Positions 1 through 6,790 of a stretch of DNA of 64,000 nucleotides are shown here, one piece after another. Every line of letters begins with the position of its first letter. The stretch's first letter is position 1. Under the pieces are notes generated by a model, which was given only the letters and a program-made list of their open reading frames with translations, had not been told where the DNA came from and did not search any database. The position numbers and the translations under genes were made by a program. Source of the DNA: Mariprofundus aestuarium (GTDB taxonomy: Bacteria; Pseudomonadota; Zetaproteobacteria; Mariprofundales; Mariprofundaceae). Location of the stretch: NCBI RefSeq assembly GCF_002795805.1, contig NZ_CP018799.1, forward strand, positions 675,001 to 739,000, read 5' to 3'.

Positions 1-1
1 C

Positions 2-898
2 CGGTCAGCTAAAAAAGTGACACTTTCAGACCTGTTGCTACGTTATAAGAAAGAGATTGTTCCTCATGTAACTAACTACCCAAATCGAGAAAATTCAAAA
101 ATTGAAGGGATTAGAAAGCGGAAGTTTGCAAAAAATACTGTTGCTAAACTTAAGCCTATTCACTTTTCACAATACCGTGATGAACGAAGATTAGAGAAAG
201 GCCGTGGTGGTGGTCTAATAAAGAAAAAAACCATTAAAGAAGAGCTGGCACTTATGGCGCGAGTTCTTGATTACGCGGCATCGGAGTGGGAGGTGAGTCT
301 TCCCGCAGGCAATCCTGTAAATGTTCGAACACTATTAAAGTTACTCCCAAATGATTCCATAAAACGCAAACCTCTTCCTCGTGATGATAACGGTAAATCT
401 TATGGTTCTGAACGTGAGTTGATTAAGGCCTGTGCTGCATATGCTGATGGGGAGCTTGCGCTGTATATGCGTTTTGCTATTGAAACCTCTTGTAGGCGTA
501 GCGCTCTTGTTGACTTAAAATGGGAGAATATTTCCATTGATAAACGAATTGCAGTTGTCCGACAAAAAGGGCGTTCAAAAGACGAAACATATAAAGTCCC
601 ATTAACACGCCGAGCAATTGCCACATTGAATAGGCTCGGTGTTAAAAAAGCAGGAAAGGTGTTTAGCTGGACACACCCGGATTCAATCAACACGGCTTTG
701 AATCGTGCTTGCGAAAGGGCAGGGATCGAGAAAATAACTCCTCATCAACTTAGGCATGAGGCGACTACTCGCGCTCAAGCAAGGCGTTGGACATCTGCAG
801 AGGTTAAAGCACTTACTGGCCATAAAACCACTCAGATGCTTGATAATTATGGTCATCTTGGAGCAGAAGATATATTACCATTGATGAAGAATAAGTAA
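2..898 (+). CDS. Tyrosine-type site-specific integrase (5' end cut by window)
   Basis: Catalyses integration and excision of the island by strand exchange at att sites. The frame is open to the left edge, so the true start lies upstream; the first in-window possible start is a GTG at 17. About 293 residues are visible: an N-terminal SAM-like DNA-binding segment, then the catalytic domain with the first Arg in CRRSALVDLKW (about residue 159 counted from 17), the box II HQLRHE, the LTGHKT His and the nucleophile Tyr in LDNYGHL near the C-terminus. All catalytic landmarks are present, so it is probably active. It is followed by a promoter with an internal palindrome and an AlpA-like regulator, the usual integrase-excisionase arrangement. 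The subfamily is not resolved. Confidence 0.9.
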   Translation, partial: RSAKKVTLSDLLLRYKKEIVPHVTNYPNRENSKIEGIRKRKFAKNTVAKLKPIHFSQYRDERRLEKGRGGGLIKKKTIKEELALMARVLDYAASEWEVSLPAGNPVNVRTLLKLLPNDSIKRKPLPRDDNGKSYGSERELIKACAAYADGELALYMRFAIETSCRRSALVDLKWENISIDKRIAVVRQKGRSKDETYKVPLTRRAIATLNRLGVKKAGKVFSWTHPDSINTALNRACERAGIEKITPHQLRHEATTRAQARRWTSAEVKALTGHKTTQMLDNYGHLGAEDILPLMKNK

Positions 899-904
899 AA
901 AGTA

Positions 905-940
905 TTGACTTTTACATGTTATGTAACATACTGATATAAT
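905..940 (+). promoter_or_regulatory. Promoter with palindromic operator between -35 and -10, upstream of the AlpA-like gene
   Basis: A consensus -10 TATAAT lies at 935-940. With TTTACA at 911-916 as -35 the spacer is 18 bp; a better -35 (TTGACT, 905-910) is 24 bp away and would be too far. A perfect inverted repeat, ATGTTA-TG-TAACAT (916-929), fills the spacer, the position expected for a repressor site. The upstream string AGTATTGACTTTT recurs at the promoter at 8938, suggesting co-regulation. Confidence 0.55.
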
Positions 941-1069
941 TGAATTATTTTAATTTAGCCCCTTGACTTTTAGACTTGAGCACATTATGTTTGCGCTCGG
1001 CCATTTGGATTAGTGAGATGAATATATAGGTTCCCAGAATCTCAAAAAAGCGACCAAGTGTAATATGCG

Positions 1070-1092
1070 GCTACAGTCGAAAAGACTGTAGC
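1070..1092 (+). other. Hairpin in the leader of the AlpA-like gene
   Basis: Nine perfect base pairs (GCTACAGTC / GACTGTAGC) close a five-base GAAAA loop. It lies within the roughly 300-nt untranslated stretch between the promoter at 935-940 and the regulator start at 1239, a stretch in which I see no credible coding frame. It has no U-tract, so it is not a simple terminator; a leader or small-RNA role is conjecture. Confidence 0.4.
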
Positions 1093-1238
1093 AGGGAATA
1101 AGAGGGCAGGGAGAAATCCTGTCACGCCATCTTCAGACATAGGATTGCGACGGTCACTCAGAGAAAACCGTTTCCTTTGCGAGGGGTCGAAACCTACTAA
1201 ATCCGTTTTACGGGTAAGGGTAGCTTTGGACTGCTGAG

Positions 1239-1478
1239 ATGAAGGAATTAATAATATCAATTGAAGAGCTTGCTGACATTCGAGGGTGTTCTACTCGGAC
1301 AATCAAAAACATCTTATGGAGTGATAAGAGTGTAACTTTACCGCCAGCTCATAAGCTTGGTCGTAAAGTATTTTTCTTGAAGTCGGAAGTTGAAGACTGG
1401 CTAAGAAATGCACCTGTTATTAATGCGCCTGCGCAGCCAGTTCGTCGAGGGCGTCCAAGAAAGAACGGGAAACTATAA
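1239..1478 (+). CDS. AlpA/excisionase-family helix-turn-helix DNA-binding protein
   Basis: A 79-residue protein with a MerR/AlpA-like winged helix in residues 5-55: ISIEELADIRGCSTRTIKN is the helix-turn-helix and the stretch ending KSEVEDWL is the typical end of an excisionase-type domain. The tail (VRRGRPRKNGKL) is basic and resembles an AT-hook. Known: such proteins activate or direct excision of islands or regulate their integrase. It lies 340 bp downstream of the integrase behind a promoter with an operator, so autoregulation is likely (inference). No strong Shine-Dalgarno is visible before the ATG; the start is chosen because it gives the complete HTH. Confidence 0.8.
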   Translation: MKELIISIEELADIRGCSTRTIKNILWSDKSVTLPPAHKLGRKVFFLKSEVEDWLRNAPVINAPAQPVRRGRPRKNGKL

Positions 1479-1586
1479 TGGGCAGTACTCCTACATGAAT
1501 AAATATCTAAAAAGCACATGCGTCCCTAGTAATAGGAGCTGTTGCGGAACCAAACGGTCTAAAGGCATTATAAGTGGTGGCATGCG

Positions 1587-2009
1587 ATGAGAATTGGTTT
1601 GGAAATAATAATCAATCAAATACCAATCATTGATGACAATGAGAAACAAAGACTTATCAGTGAAATTCCACTTGATTCACTCATTCAGTCTGATGTTCAT
1701 GCTGCATTAGACCAAATGAGACAATACTTAAGTTCATTATCGACCATGATTGATGATGAAAAAGTAAAAGAAAATCTTCGTGACCTAATGAATAAAATTG
1801 AAAGTGCAGGCGTCATGTATGATCTGAATATCGAAACCTTTGAATGTAGCGAATGTGCGTTTAGGCGAATCGATTATGAACAAAATATTGAACATAATGA
1901 TTTTGATGGCGAATATATTCTTGAATATGAAAATGCATGCCTAGAGTGTTTTGAATGTGGGAATGAATATCAGCAAGCATGGAACAGTACTTGTTCAGTT
2001 CTATTCTAA
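1587..2009 (+). CDS. Hypothetical protein with two paired-cysteine motifs
   Basis: A 140-residue protein that I do not recognise. The first 90 residues are helical and acidic. The C-terminal part carries CSEC (about residue 88) and CLECFEC (about residues 119-125), a spacing compatible with one zinc ribbon. The start follows a GGTGG stretch (1573-1577) by nine bases. It stands alone after the AlpA-like gene and before the repeat-rich spacer at 2035. Codon use is AT-rich like the rest of the island. Function unknown; a zinc-binding nucleic-acid or protein-interaction role is only a guess from the cysteines. Confidence 0.6.
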   Translation: MRIGLEIIINQIPIIDDNEKQRLISEIPLDSLIQSDVHAALDQMRQYLSSLSTMIDDEKVKENLRDLMNKIESAGVMYDLNIETFECSECAFRRIDYEQNIEHNDFDGEYILEYENACLECFECGNEYQQAWNSTCSVLF

Positions 2010-2034
2010 TAATGATGCAGTGTAGATAAACTGA

Positions 2035-2246
2035 GTCGACTTTTTTTGGCATCCGAATGCCAACACATAATCTAGTGACAATAAAAAGTAGACTCCCTAT
2101 CTATCGATTTGAGTTTCTTGCTTAGTTCAGATGAAGACAAATAGAAGGAACTAGCTATCAGTATAATCAGTCGACTTTTTGTTGTCGTGCCATGTCAAGA
2201 AAACGGTGAATGTCCCATTCGACTTTTTCTTGTCATACAATGACAA
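2035..2246. repeat. Three iterated palindromic units (TCGACTTTTT + TTGTCAT...ATGACAA)
   Basis: Three units start near 2035, 2170 and 2218. Each has TCGACTTTTT followed within a few bases by a palindrome. In unit 1 it is TTGGCAT-N4-ATGCCAA (2046-2063); in unit 3 it is TTGTCAT-N3-ATGACAA (2230-2246); unit 2 (2182-2198) is degenerate. Units 1 and 3 are also followed by a similar GACTCC string (about 2090 and 2257). The layout resembles iterons or a multi-site operator. No gene product that binds them can be named. Confidence 0.55.
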
Positions 2247-2261
2247 TGATAAAGGTGACTC

Positions 2262-2345
2262 CTAAACAGCTTGGATCTGTTCGTTGTAGGCGGCAATCAA
2301 TTCAGCAGGTCAGTGCAATCCAAGCCTGCACCCTATTGAACTATG
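2262..2345 (-). pseudogene. Remnant of an IS3-type transposase (orfB C-terminus)
   Basis: Read on the minus strand, the segment translates as HSSIGC...(stop)...PAELIAAYNEQIQ and then a stop. HSSIG followed by a PAE-type motif is the usual C-terminal signature of IS3-family orfB integrases (rHSsLg.lsPaef). It has an in-frame stop and no upstream continuation, so it is a decayed scrap. The rest of the 2010-2489 spacer holds the palindromic units and one copy of the GGCCGA-type repeat (2363-2383). Confidence 0.4.
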
Positions 2346-2489
2346 GCTAATTGTGACATTTGGCGACCGGCTGGGTTCGGCCAATTGCAGCCGTTTTCTT
2401 GAGGATGTATGGGATTCCAGAACTTCTAACGCCTTGGTAAGCGGTGGATTGGAGCCTGGCAGCGTAAGGGCATCCGCTTGACCATCTTG

Positions 2490-3203
2490 TTACATGACTA
2501 AATTAAGTTCGGATTTAAGTAACTTTCGAGCTGCATCATATGCAGCCTTGTATTCATGAGGGGCTTTATTCTTAGGCTTTTTAATAAGCTCTTCTGACAA
2601 GAAAGCCCAGCCATTAGCTTTGGATAGTCTCGACCATTCTCTATTCATTTTATCTATTTGAAAATCTAATGGCCCGTTGTAGAACTTTTCAGACGGTTGC
2701 TTATATAGGTATTGCTCTAATATGAAAACGTCCTCTCCAAGGCTGTATAAATGAAATAAACCCAAATTTTTATTCTTAATGCAGCCCTCAACGTAAGACC
2801 TGTAGCTGTTTATTCTTTCAAGTCGATCTAGAATGTTAAGTTTTTTTAGTTCTCCATAGTTTATATCTTCAGCTTTGCATCCTAAATGAGTAACTCGTTC
2901 TCTATACGATTGTAAATATGCAGTGTCGCTGTAATTGTATTCATAATCGTATAATGACCGCGGTCTTAAAATGTCTTTTCCCGCCCAGTACGCTGATGTT
3001 ATTTCTGCACTTGTTTTTGGTGAGATAACATCGTTAGAAAAATATTCATTTATTTCACTACCAACTTTATATACACCGCCAAAAGTTTCGATCAATGGAG
3101 AAGCCAGCGTATAAATGATACTGAAATAAACCAGCTTTCTTACCCAACTTTTATTACCTATCTTCAGCCAGAAATCTTTCTTTAACGAATCTTCGGTACT
3201 CAA
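2490..3203 (-). CDS. Hypothetical single-pass membrane protein
   Basis: A 237-residue protein that I do not recognise. Residues 22-45 (around VYFSIIYTLASPLIETFGG) form one probable membrane segment; the remainder is polar, rich in Tyr, Lys and Glu, and likely faces one side of the membrane. There is no signal-peptide cleavage motif. Base composition is strongly AT-rich, unlike the chromosomal backbone. It is divergent from the nuclease gene at 3444, and in this defence island could be an anti-phage effector or immunity component, but nothing in the sequence shows that. Confidence 0.55.
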   Translation of the reverse strand: MSTEDSLKKDFWLKIGNKSWVRKLVYFSIIYTLASPLIETFGGVYKVGSEINEYFSNDVISPKTSAEITSAYWAGKDILRPRSLYDYEYNYSDTAYLQSYRERVTHLGCKAEDINYGELKKLNILDRLERINSYRSYVEGCIKNKNLGLFHLYSLGEDVFILEQYLYKQPSEKFYNGPLDFQIDKMNREWSRLSKANGWAFLSEELIKKPKNKAPHEYKAAYDAARKLLKSELNLVM

Positions 3204-3443
3204 TGTTATTCCCCGTGTAACTTATTAATATACGCACATATCTTTTTGCTTGGTGATCATAATTATCCTACCCCTGATTGACTGAGTTCAAACATAGACC
3301 AGCATACTTAAGGCAGCAAATTTAGCGTACCGATATACTGAATTGCTTCTGAATTTCCAGACTGCCATGAGCGTTTGTTTATGGCGGTGATCTCAACTTA
3401 TCAGGCTCAATCAGCATATTTCATTTGTGTCCAGTAAAGAAAA

Positions 3444-4430
3444 ATGAACAAACAAAATTTATATGCTATAACTCTCCCTATGGCAAACCGTAACGAGAAC
3501 GTATCAATCAGGAACTTCGTTTTTGGCGAAACATATAGCCGGACCGATGTCGCCGAGACTGGAAAAGTAACGCCGCCAGGAACCCCTAGGGCGTGGAATG
3601 GAATAGTCAGATTTAAAAACTGCATATTACTATTCGTAACTCTTGATAAAAAAGACTTCGATAAAAAATCTCGATACAACGACATCTTTGAAGATGCCGG
3701 CCAAACTTTTTACTGGGAGTCACAAAACAGAAACACCTCTAAATCTCCTATCATTAAAAGCATCCTGAGTGACAACAACACCTATTTATTCGCGCGAATC
3801 AAAGAGAAAGTGGCTGGAAGAACTGAACCATTCGCATTTGTTGGCAGATTAGAAGCCGAAGCTTCTGAAGGTGATAAGCCAGTCAAAGTGTTGTTTTCCG
3901 TTTGTGATTACATTCCAAGTCCGACAGATGCTCTATACAATCTCTATCATTGGAGGGAAGAAGCTCCACTGAGCCAAAAACCCGCCCTAACAGCCTGGCG
4001 GCCCACCAAACGACAAACAAAACAATCAGGCCAAGGACGCTTAGTCGACCCCGAAAAGAAGAAAGCCATTGAGAACCATGCTATGAGAATGGCTGCGAAG
4101 CACTATGCAAATTTAGGCTTTTCTGTTGATGATACATCAAGCAACTCTCCATATGACTACCTCTGCAAGATGAACGAGACCCAAAAGCGAGTTGAAGTAA
4201 AAGGGACCACAATGGGTCCAGGCACAGTTAACGTGACATTCAACGAGGTGGAATCCGCTAGATCGAATGGGTGTGAAACGGATTTATTTATAGCCCATGC
4301 AATTAACGTGGAGCGGAAAGGTGGTAAATTCATTACTAGTGGCGGCAAGAAAAAGATCATTAGTAACTGGACCCCTAAAGATGCGGACCTAACCCCTACT
4401 GCTTATACTTACAAAGTCCCAGCCCAGTAA
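3444..4430 (+). CDS. DUF3427-like + DUF3883 PD-(D/E)XK nuclease-like protein
   Basis: A 328-residue, two-domain protein. Residues 15-145 match the DUF3427-type module found at the C-terminus of some restriction helicases: NFVFGETYSRTDV, then GIVRF, LFVTLDKKD and FYWESQNRNTSKSP. Residues 205-315 form a DUF3883-like domain with SPYDYL followed by RVEVKGTT, which reads as the D...ExK core of a PD-(D/E)XK nuclease. Known: these domains occur in modification-dependent restriction enzymes. Inferred: a stand-alone type IV-like restriction enzyme, with the first domain perhaps sensing modified DNA. No helicase partner is adjacent. The ATG at 3444 lies shortly after AAAGAAAAA, a weak ribosome site. 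Confidence 0.65.
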   Translation: MNKQNLYAITLPMANRNENVSIRNFVFGETYSRTDVAETGKVTPPGTPRAWNGIVRFKNCILLFVTLDKKDFDKKSRYNDIFEDAGQTFYWESQNRNTSKSPIIKSILSDNNTYLFARIKEKVAGRTEPFAFVGRLEAEASEGDKPVKVLFSVCDYIPSPTDALYNLYHWREEAPLSQKPALTAWRPTKRQTKQSGQGRLVDPEKKKAIENHAMRMAAKHYANLGFSVDDTSSNSPYDYLCKMNETQKRVEVKGTTMGPGTVNVTFNEVESARSNGCETDLFIAHAINVERKGGKFITSGGKKKIISNWTPKDADLTPTAYTYKVPAQ

Positions 4431-4552
4431 GCTGAAGATTGTAATCCAAGCCATCACTATGCTGCACCGCAGTAGCAATTCCGGCCAGTCACGACAAGCT
4501 TAATTCGGCCAAAAATGGACATTCGGTTAGCAGTTAATGCAGACTGATGAGC

Positions 4553-4636
4553 AGGCCTGTCGTTTAAATGGAAAGACCACTCGGTGACTGCGAGGTTGAG
4601 AATCAACAGATCCCGGTTCGAATCCGGGTGGGCCTA
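4553..4636 (+). tRNA. tRNA-like gene, long variable arm, anticodon GAC (non-canonical)
   Basis: The cloverleaf folds by eye. Acceptor 4553-4559 pairs with 4629-4635 (seven pairs, two wobbles). The D-arm is 4562-4577 with GG in the loop. The anticodon stem is 4580-4583/4591-4594 with loop GTGACTG, giving anticodon GAC (4586-4588) after T33. The variable arm is a hairpin GTTGA-GAA-TCAAC, and the T-arm is a perfect CCCGG-TTCGAAT-CCGGG (4612-4628). The discriminator A is followed by CCC, so CCA is not encoded. A long variable arm is normal for Leu, Ser and Tyr tRNAs, whereas GAC would read valine codons. It could be a decayed tRNA, a tRNA mimic acting as an attachment site for the neighbouring recombinase, or an unusual island tRNA. 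Confidence 0.5.
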
Positions 4637-4708
4637 CCCCATCTATTTCTAAACGGCTGCTTTTGGCCGGATAGTGACCCCGTTGTCAGCGGCCACTTCC
4701 GTGACCAT

Positions 4709-5347
4709 TCAAGCTTCAGTTTGCTCTGATATCTCTAATGCATCATCGACTTCAATTCCAAGGTATCTGACTGTACTTTCTAGCTTGGTGTGCCCCAAGA
4801 GGAGTTGAACAGCCCGAAGGTTCTTTGTTCGCTTATAAATCAAAGTTGCCTTGGTTCGTCGTAATGAGTGTGTTCCATACTCCATAGGGTCTAGGCCAAT
4901 CAGTTCAGTCCACGATTTTACTATTCGTGCATATTGACGCGTAGAAAGATGAGGAGACTGACGTATTCTACTTGGGAAAAGGTAGTGACCCGCAAAAAGA
5001 TGGGCTTTATTAATCCAGGCTTCTACTGCCTCTCTGGTTTGTTCGGTTAATTCAAACCGAACTGGCTGGCCGGTCTTTTGTTGCGTGACTGTGGCTCTCG
5101 ACATAACTCGCCCATTATGAGCGATGTCGTGAACCTGAAGCTTAACGAGATCACATCCGCGAAGCTTGCTGTCGATTGCAAGGTCGAACAGAGCAAGATC
5201 TCTTGTTTGGTCTTGCAACTGGAGGCGGATTCTAATTGCCCATATCTCTTTCAGCTTGAAAGGAGGCTTCGGGCCAACCAATCGACTTATTCTTGTCAAA
5301 GCCTGCTGTGGGGTTGCTACCCGTGTGCTATTAGTATTGTCATTCAT
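4709..5347 (-). CDS. Small tyrosine recombinase/integrase (catalytic domain only)
   Basis: A 212-residue protein made almost only of the catalytic domain. It has the Arg in KLRGCDL (about residue 62), the HSLRRT box (about 160), LLLGHT with its His (about 183) and the Tyr nucleophile in VRYLG (about 194). The ATG at 5347 is chosen because a strong AAGGAGG sits upstream of it; the frame extends to an ATG at 5422 without such a site. Family members of this size occur on small plasmids and islands. Its 3' end lies 70 bp from the tRNA-like gene at 4553-4636, suggesting that gene is its attachment site (inference). It may mark a second element nested in the island. Confidence 0.85.
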   Translation of the reverse strand: MNDNTNSTRVATPQQALTRISRLVGPKPPFKLKEIWAIRIRLQLQDQTRDLALFDLAIDSKLRGCDLVKLQVHDIAHNGRVMSRATVTQQKTGQPVRFELTEQTREAVEAWINKAHLFAGHYLFPSRIRQSPHLSTRQYARIVKSWTELIGLDPMEYGTHSLRRTKATLIYKRTKNLRAVQLLLGHTKLESTVRYLGIEVDDALEISEQTEA

Positions 5348-5499
5348 GCTATGTTTCCTCCTTGTTGGTGTGGAAACATAATTATGAGCCATGGCCACTA
5401 GTGGACGTTGAAAATTACACACTTATAGTGACATTTGAATTGGAGGAGCCTAAAGATTGGGGGATCTCCCTCACATCAACGAAAGGTGGCTGAATAAAC

Positions 5500-5844
5500 A
5501 TGGCATTCAATGAACTCGACTTTCAACGTATTAAAAAACATGTGGGCGGCTTATGTGAAAAACGATCACCAGTGCATCTTCGCAGTGAATTACGCCTGAT
5601 TTATAACATTGAGAACCAAAGCGTTATAATTTTTGAGGAGCGTCCAGACTGGCGAAACTCAGATGTATTCACGCAAACAGAGATTGGAAAGATGACATTT
5701 GTCCGCAGCCAGAAAGTTTGGAAACTCTTTTGGATGAGAGGTAATTTGAAGTGGCACAGTTACGATCCACTTCCATCAGCCTCCAATCTAGAAAGTCTAG
5801 TTGCTGAAATTGATGAAGATCCTATGTGCTGCTTTTTTGGCTAA
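5500..5844 (+). CDS. DUF3024 family protein
   Basis: A 114-residue protein that follows the DUF3024 pattern along its whole length: ELDFQRIKKHVGGLCEKR, then the Arg-Pro-Trp segment FEERPDWRN, the basic-aromatic KMTFVRSQKVWKLFW, KWHSYDPLP and the ending EIDEDPMCCFFG. The length is normal for the family. The molecular role of the family is unknown to me; it is common as an isolated small gene in proteobacterial accessory regions. The stop overlaps upstream options of the next gene, which has its own ribosome site. Confidence 0.8.
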   Translation: MAFNELDFQRIKKHVGGLCEKRSPVHLRSELRLIYNIENQSVIIFEERPDWRNSDVFTQTEIGKMTFVRSQKVWKLFWMRGNLKWHSYDPLPSASNLESLVAEIDEDPMCCFFG

Positions 5845-5885
5845 TCATCAATTATGTTTTGCTGATTAGGCTAGGAGAGCAGACC

Positions 5886-6623
5886 ATGCATATGGGGTTA
5901 AGGTGCAACTATCGGCCAAAAGTAGATATTCAACAATCCTGGGGACATAATAAGCCCATATCGATTTACTGGAGAGAGGGGAAAGGTTTGCATATCAAAC
6001 TTAGCGAGGCCGTGGGTGCATACAACAAAGCGTTTTCTGATTTTTTCGTTCATCTAGAGAAATTCAAAAAAGGTGAGTCTGAGTTTGACTACGTTGAGTT
6101 GCGAAAATTTAAAGAGCTTGAGGATTATGCGACAGACCTTAGAAAAGGTGACAAGATAACAGAAAAAGTTGATCTATCTTGCTCACATCCAGAGCTAATA
6201 AAGATCATGGACCTCCCTAATGAGGATCATGACTATATATATACTTTTGAAGTAAAAAATGGCGAATCGAATAAAGATAAGGTGGAAATGATTCGCGATG
6301 CGTGTGCAGATATAAAGTTTCGTCAGAGGCATGAAGAATATAGAAAATTCAACTTACCCCAAGTCAATGATGAATCAGATACAAAATATATTTATGTTGG
6401 GAAGACTCAGAAAACCTGTCTAGGCATTAGAATCATGACACATTTAGGATTCGATAGTGATAGTGCGCGAGGACTCCATCTAAATAAATGGGTGGAGGAT
6501 ATGGATGTTGATTTTGTCCTCAATGTATATGGTTTTGAAAAAGACAAATACTCAAACTTGCTGAGTGAGATTGAACTCAAGTTGTGGGATCAACTCATGC
6601 CGATATTGGGGCAGAGGGGGTAA
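5886..6623 (+). CDS. GIY-YIG nuclease-like protein
   Basis: A 245-residue protein counted from the ATG at 5886, chosen for the AGGAGAG 12 bases before it; the frame is open to 5826. The C-terminal 85 residues look like a diverged GIY-YIG fold: KYIYVGKTQ, then the Arg in LGIRIMTHLG, LHLNKW, and a Glu in SEIELKLWDQLMPILG that fits the metal-binding Glu. The N-terminal 150 residues are not recognisable. Known: stand-alone GIY-YIG proteins of this layout are often in defence or mobile contexts. Inferred: DNA cleavage. The two Tyr of the canonical GIY and YIG motifs read here as YIY and YVG. Confidence 0.6.
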   Translation: MHMGLRCNYRPKVDIQQSWGHNKPISIYWREGKGLHIKLSEAVGAYNKAFSDFFVHLEKFKKGESEFDYVELRKFKELEDYATDLRKGDKITEKVDLSCSHPELIKIMDLPNEDHDYIYTFEVKNGESNKDKVEMIRDACADIKFRQRHEEYRKFNLPQVNDESDTKYIYVGKTQKTCLGIRIMTHLGFDSDSARGLHLNKWVEDMDVDFVLNVYGFEKDKYSNLLSEIELKLWDQLMPILGQRG

Positions 6624-6790
6624 ATGCTTTGTACCTTGATGAATCACCACTGATTCCTAGATGGTTCTGAGTGTCCGCTCCTGGCCGAACCCAGCCGGTC
6701 GCAAATTGCAGCAGGGTGCCGTTTTGGATAGCAATCACCTGCGGTTTCAATTGCAATGGGGTGACGGATTCGACTGCAATCTGCAGTTCG

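Noticed and set aside
2035-2246. Short CRISPR array
   Set aside because: Only three diverged units with unequal spacing, and no cas genes.
5078-5401. Plus-strand frame opposite the small recombinase
   Set aside because: Antisense to the recombinase catalytic domain with no recognisable features.
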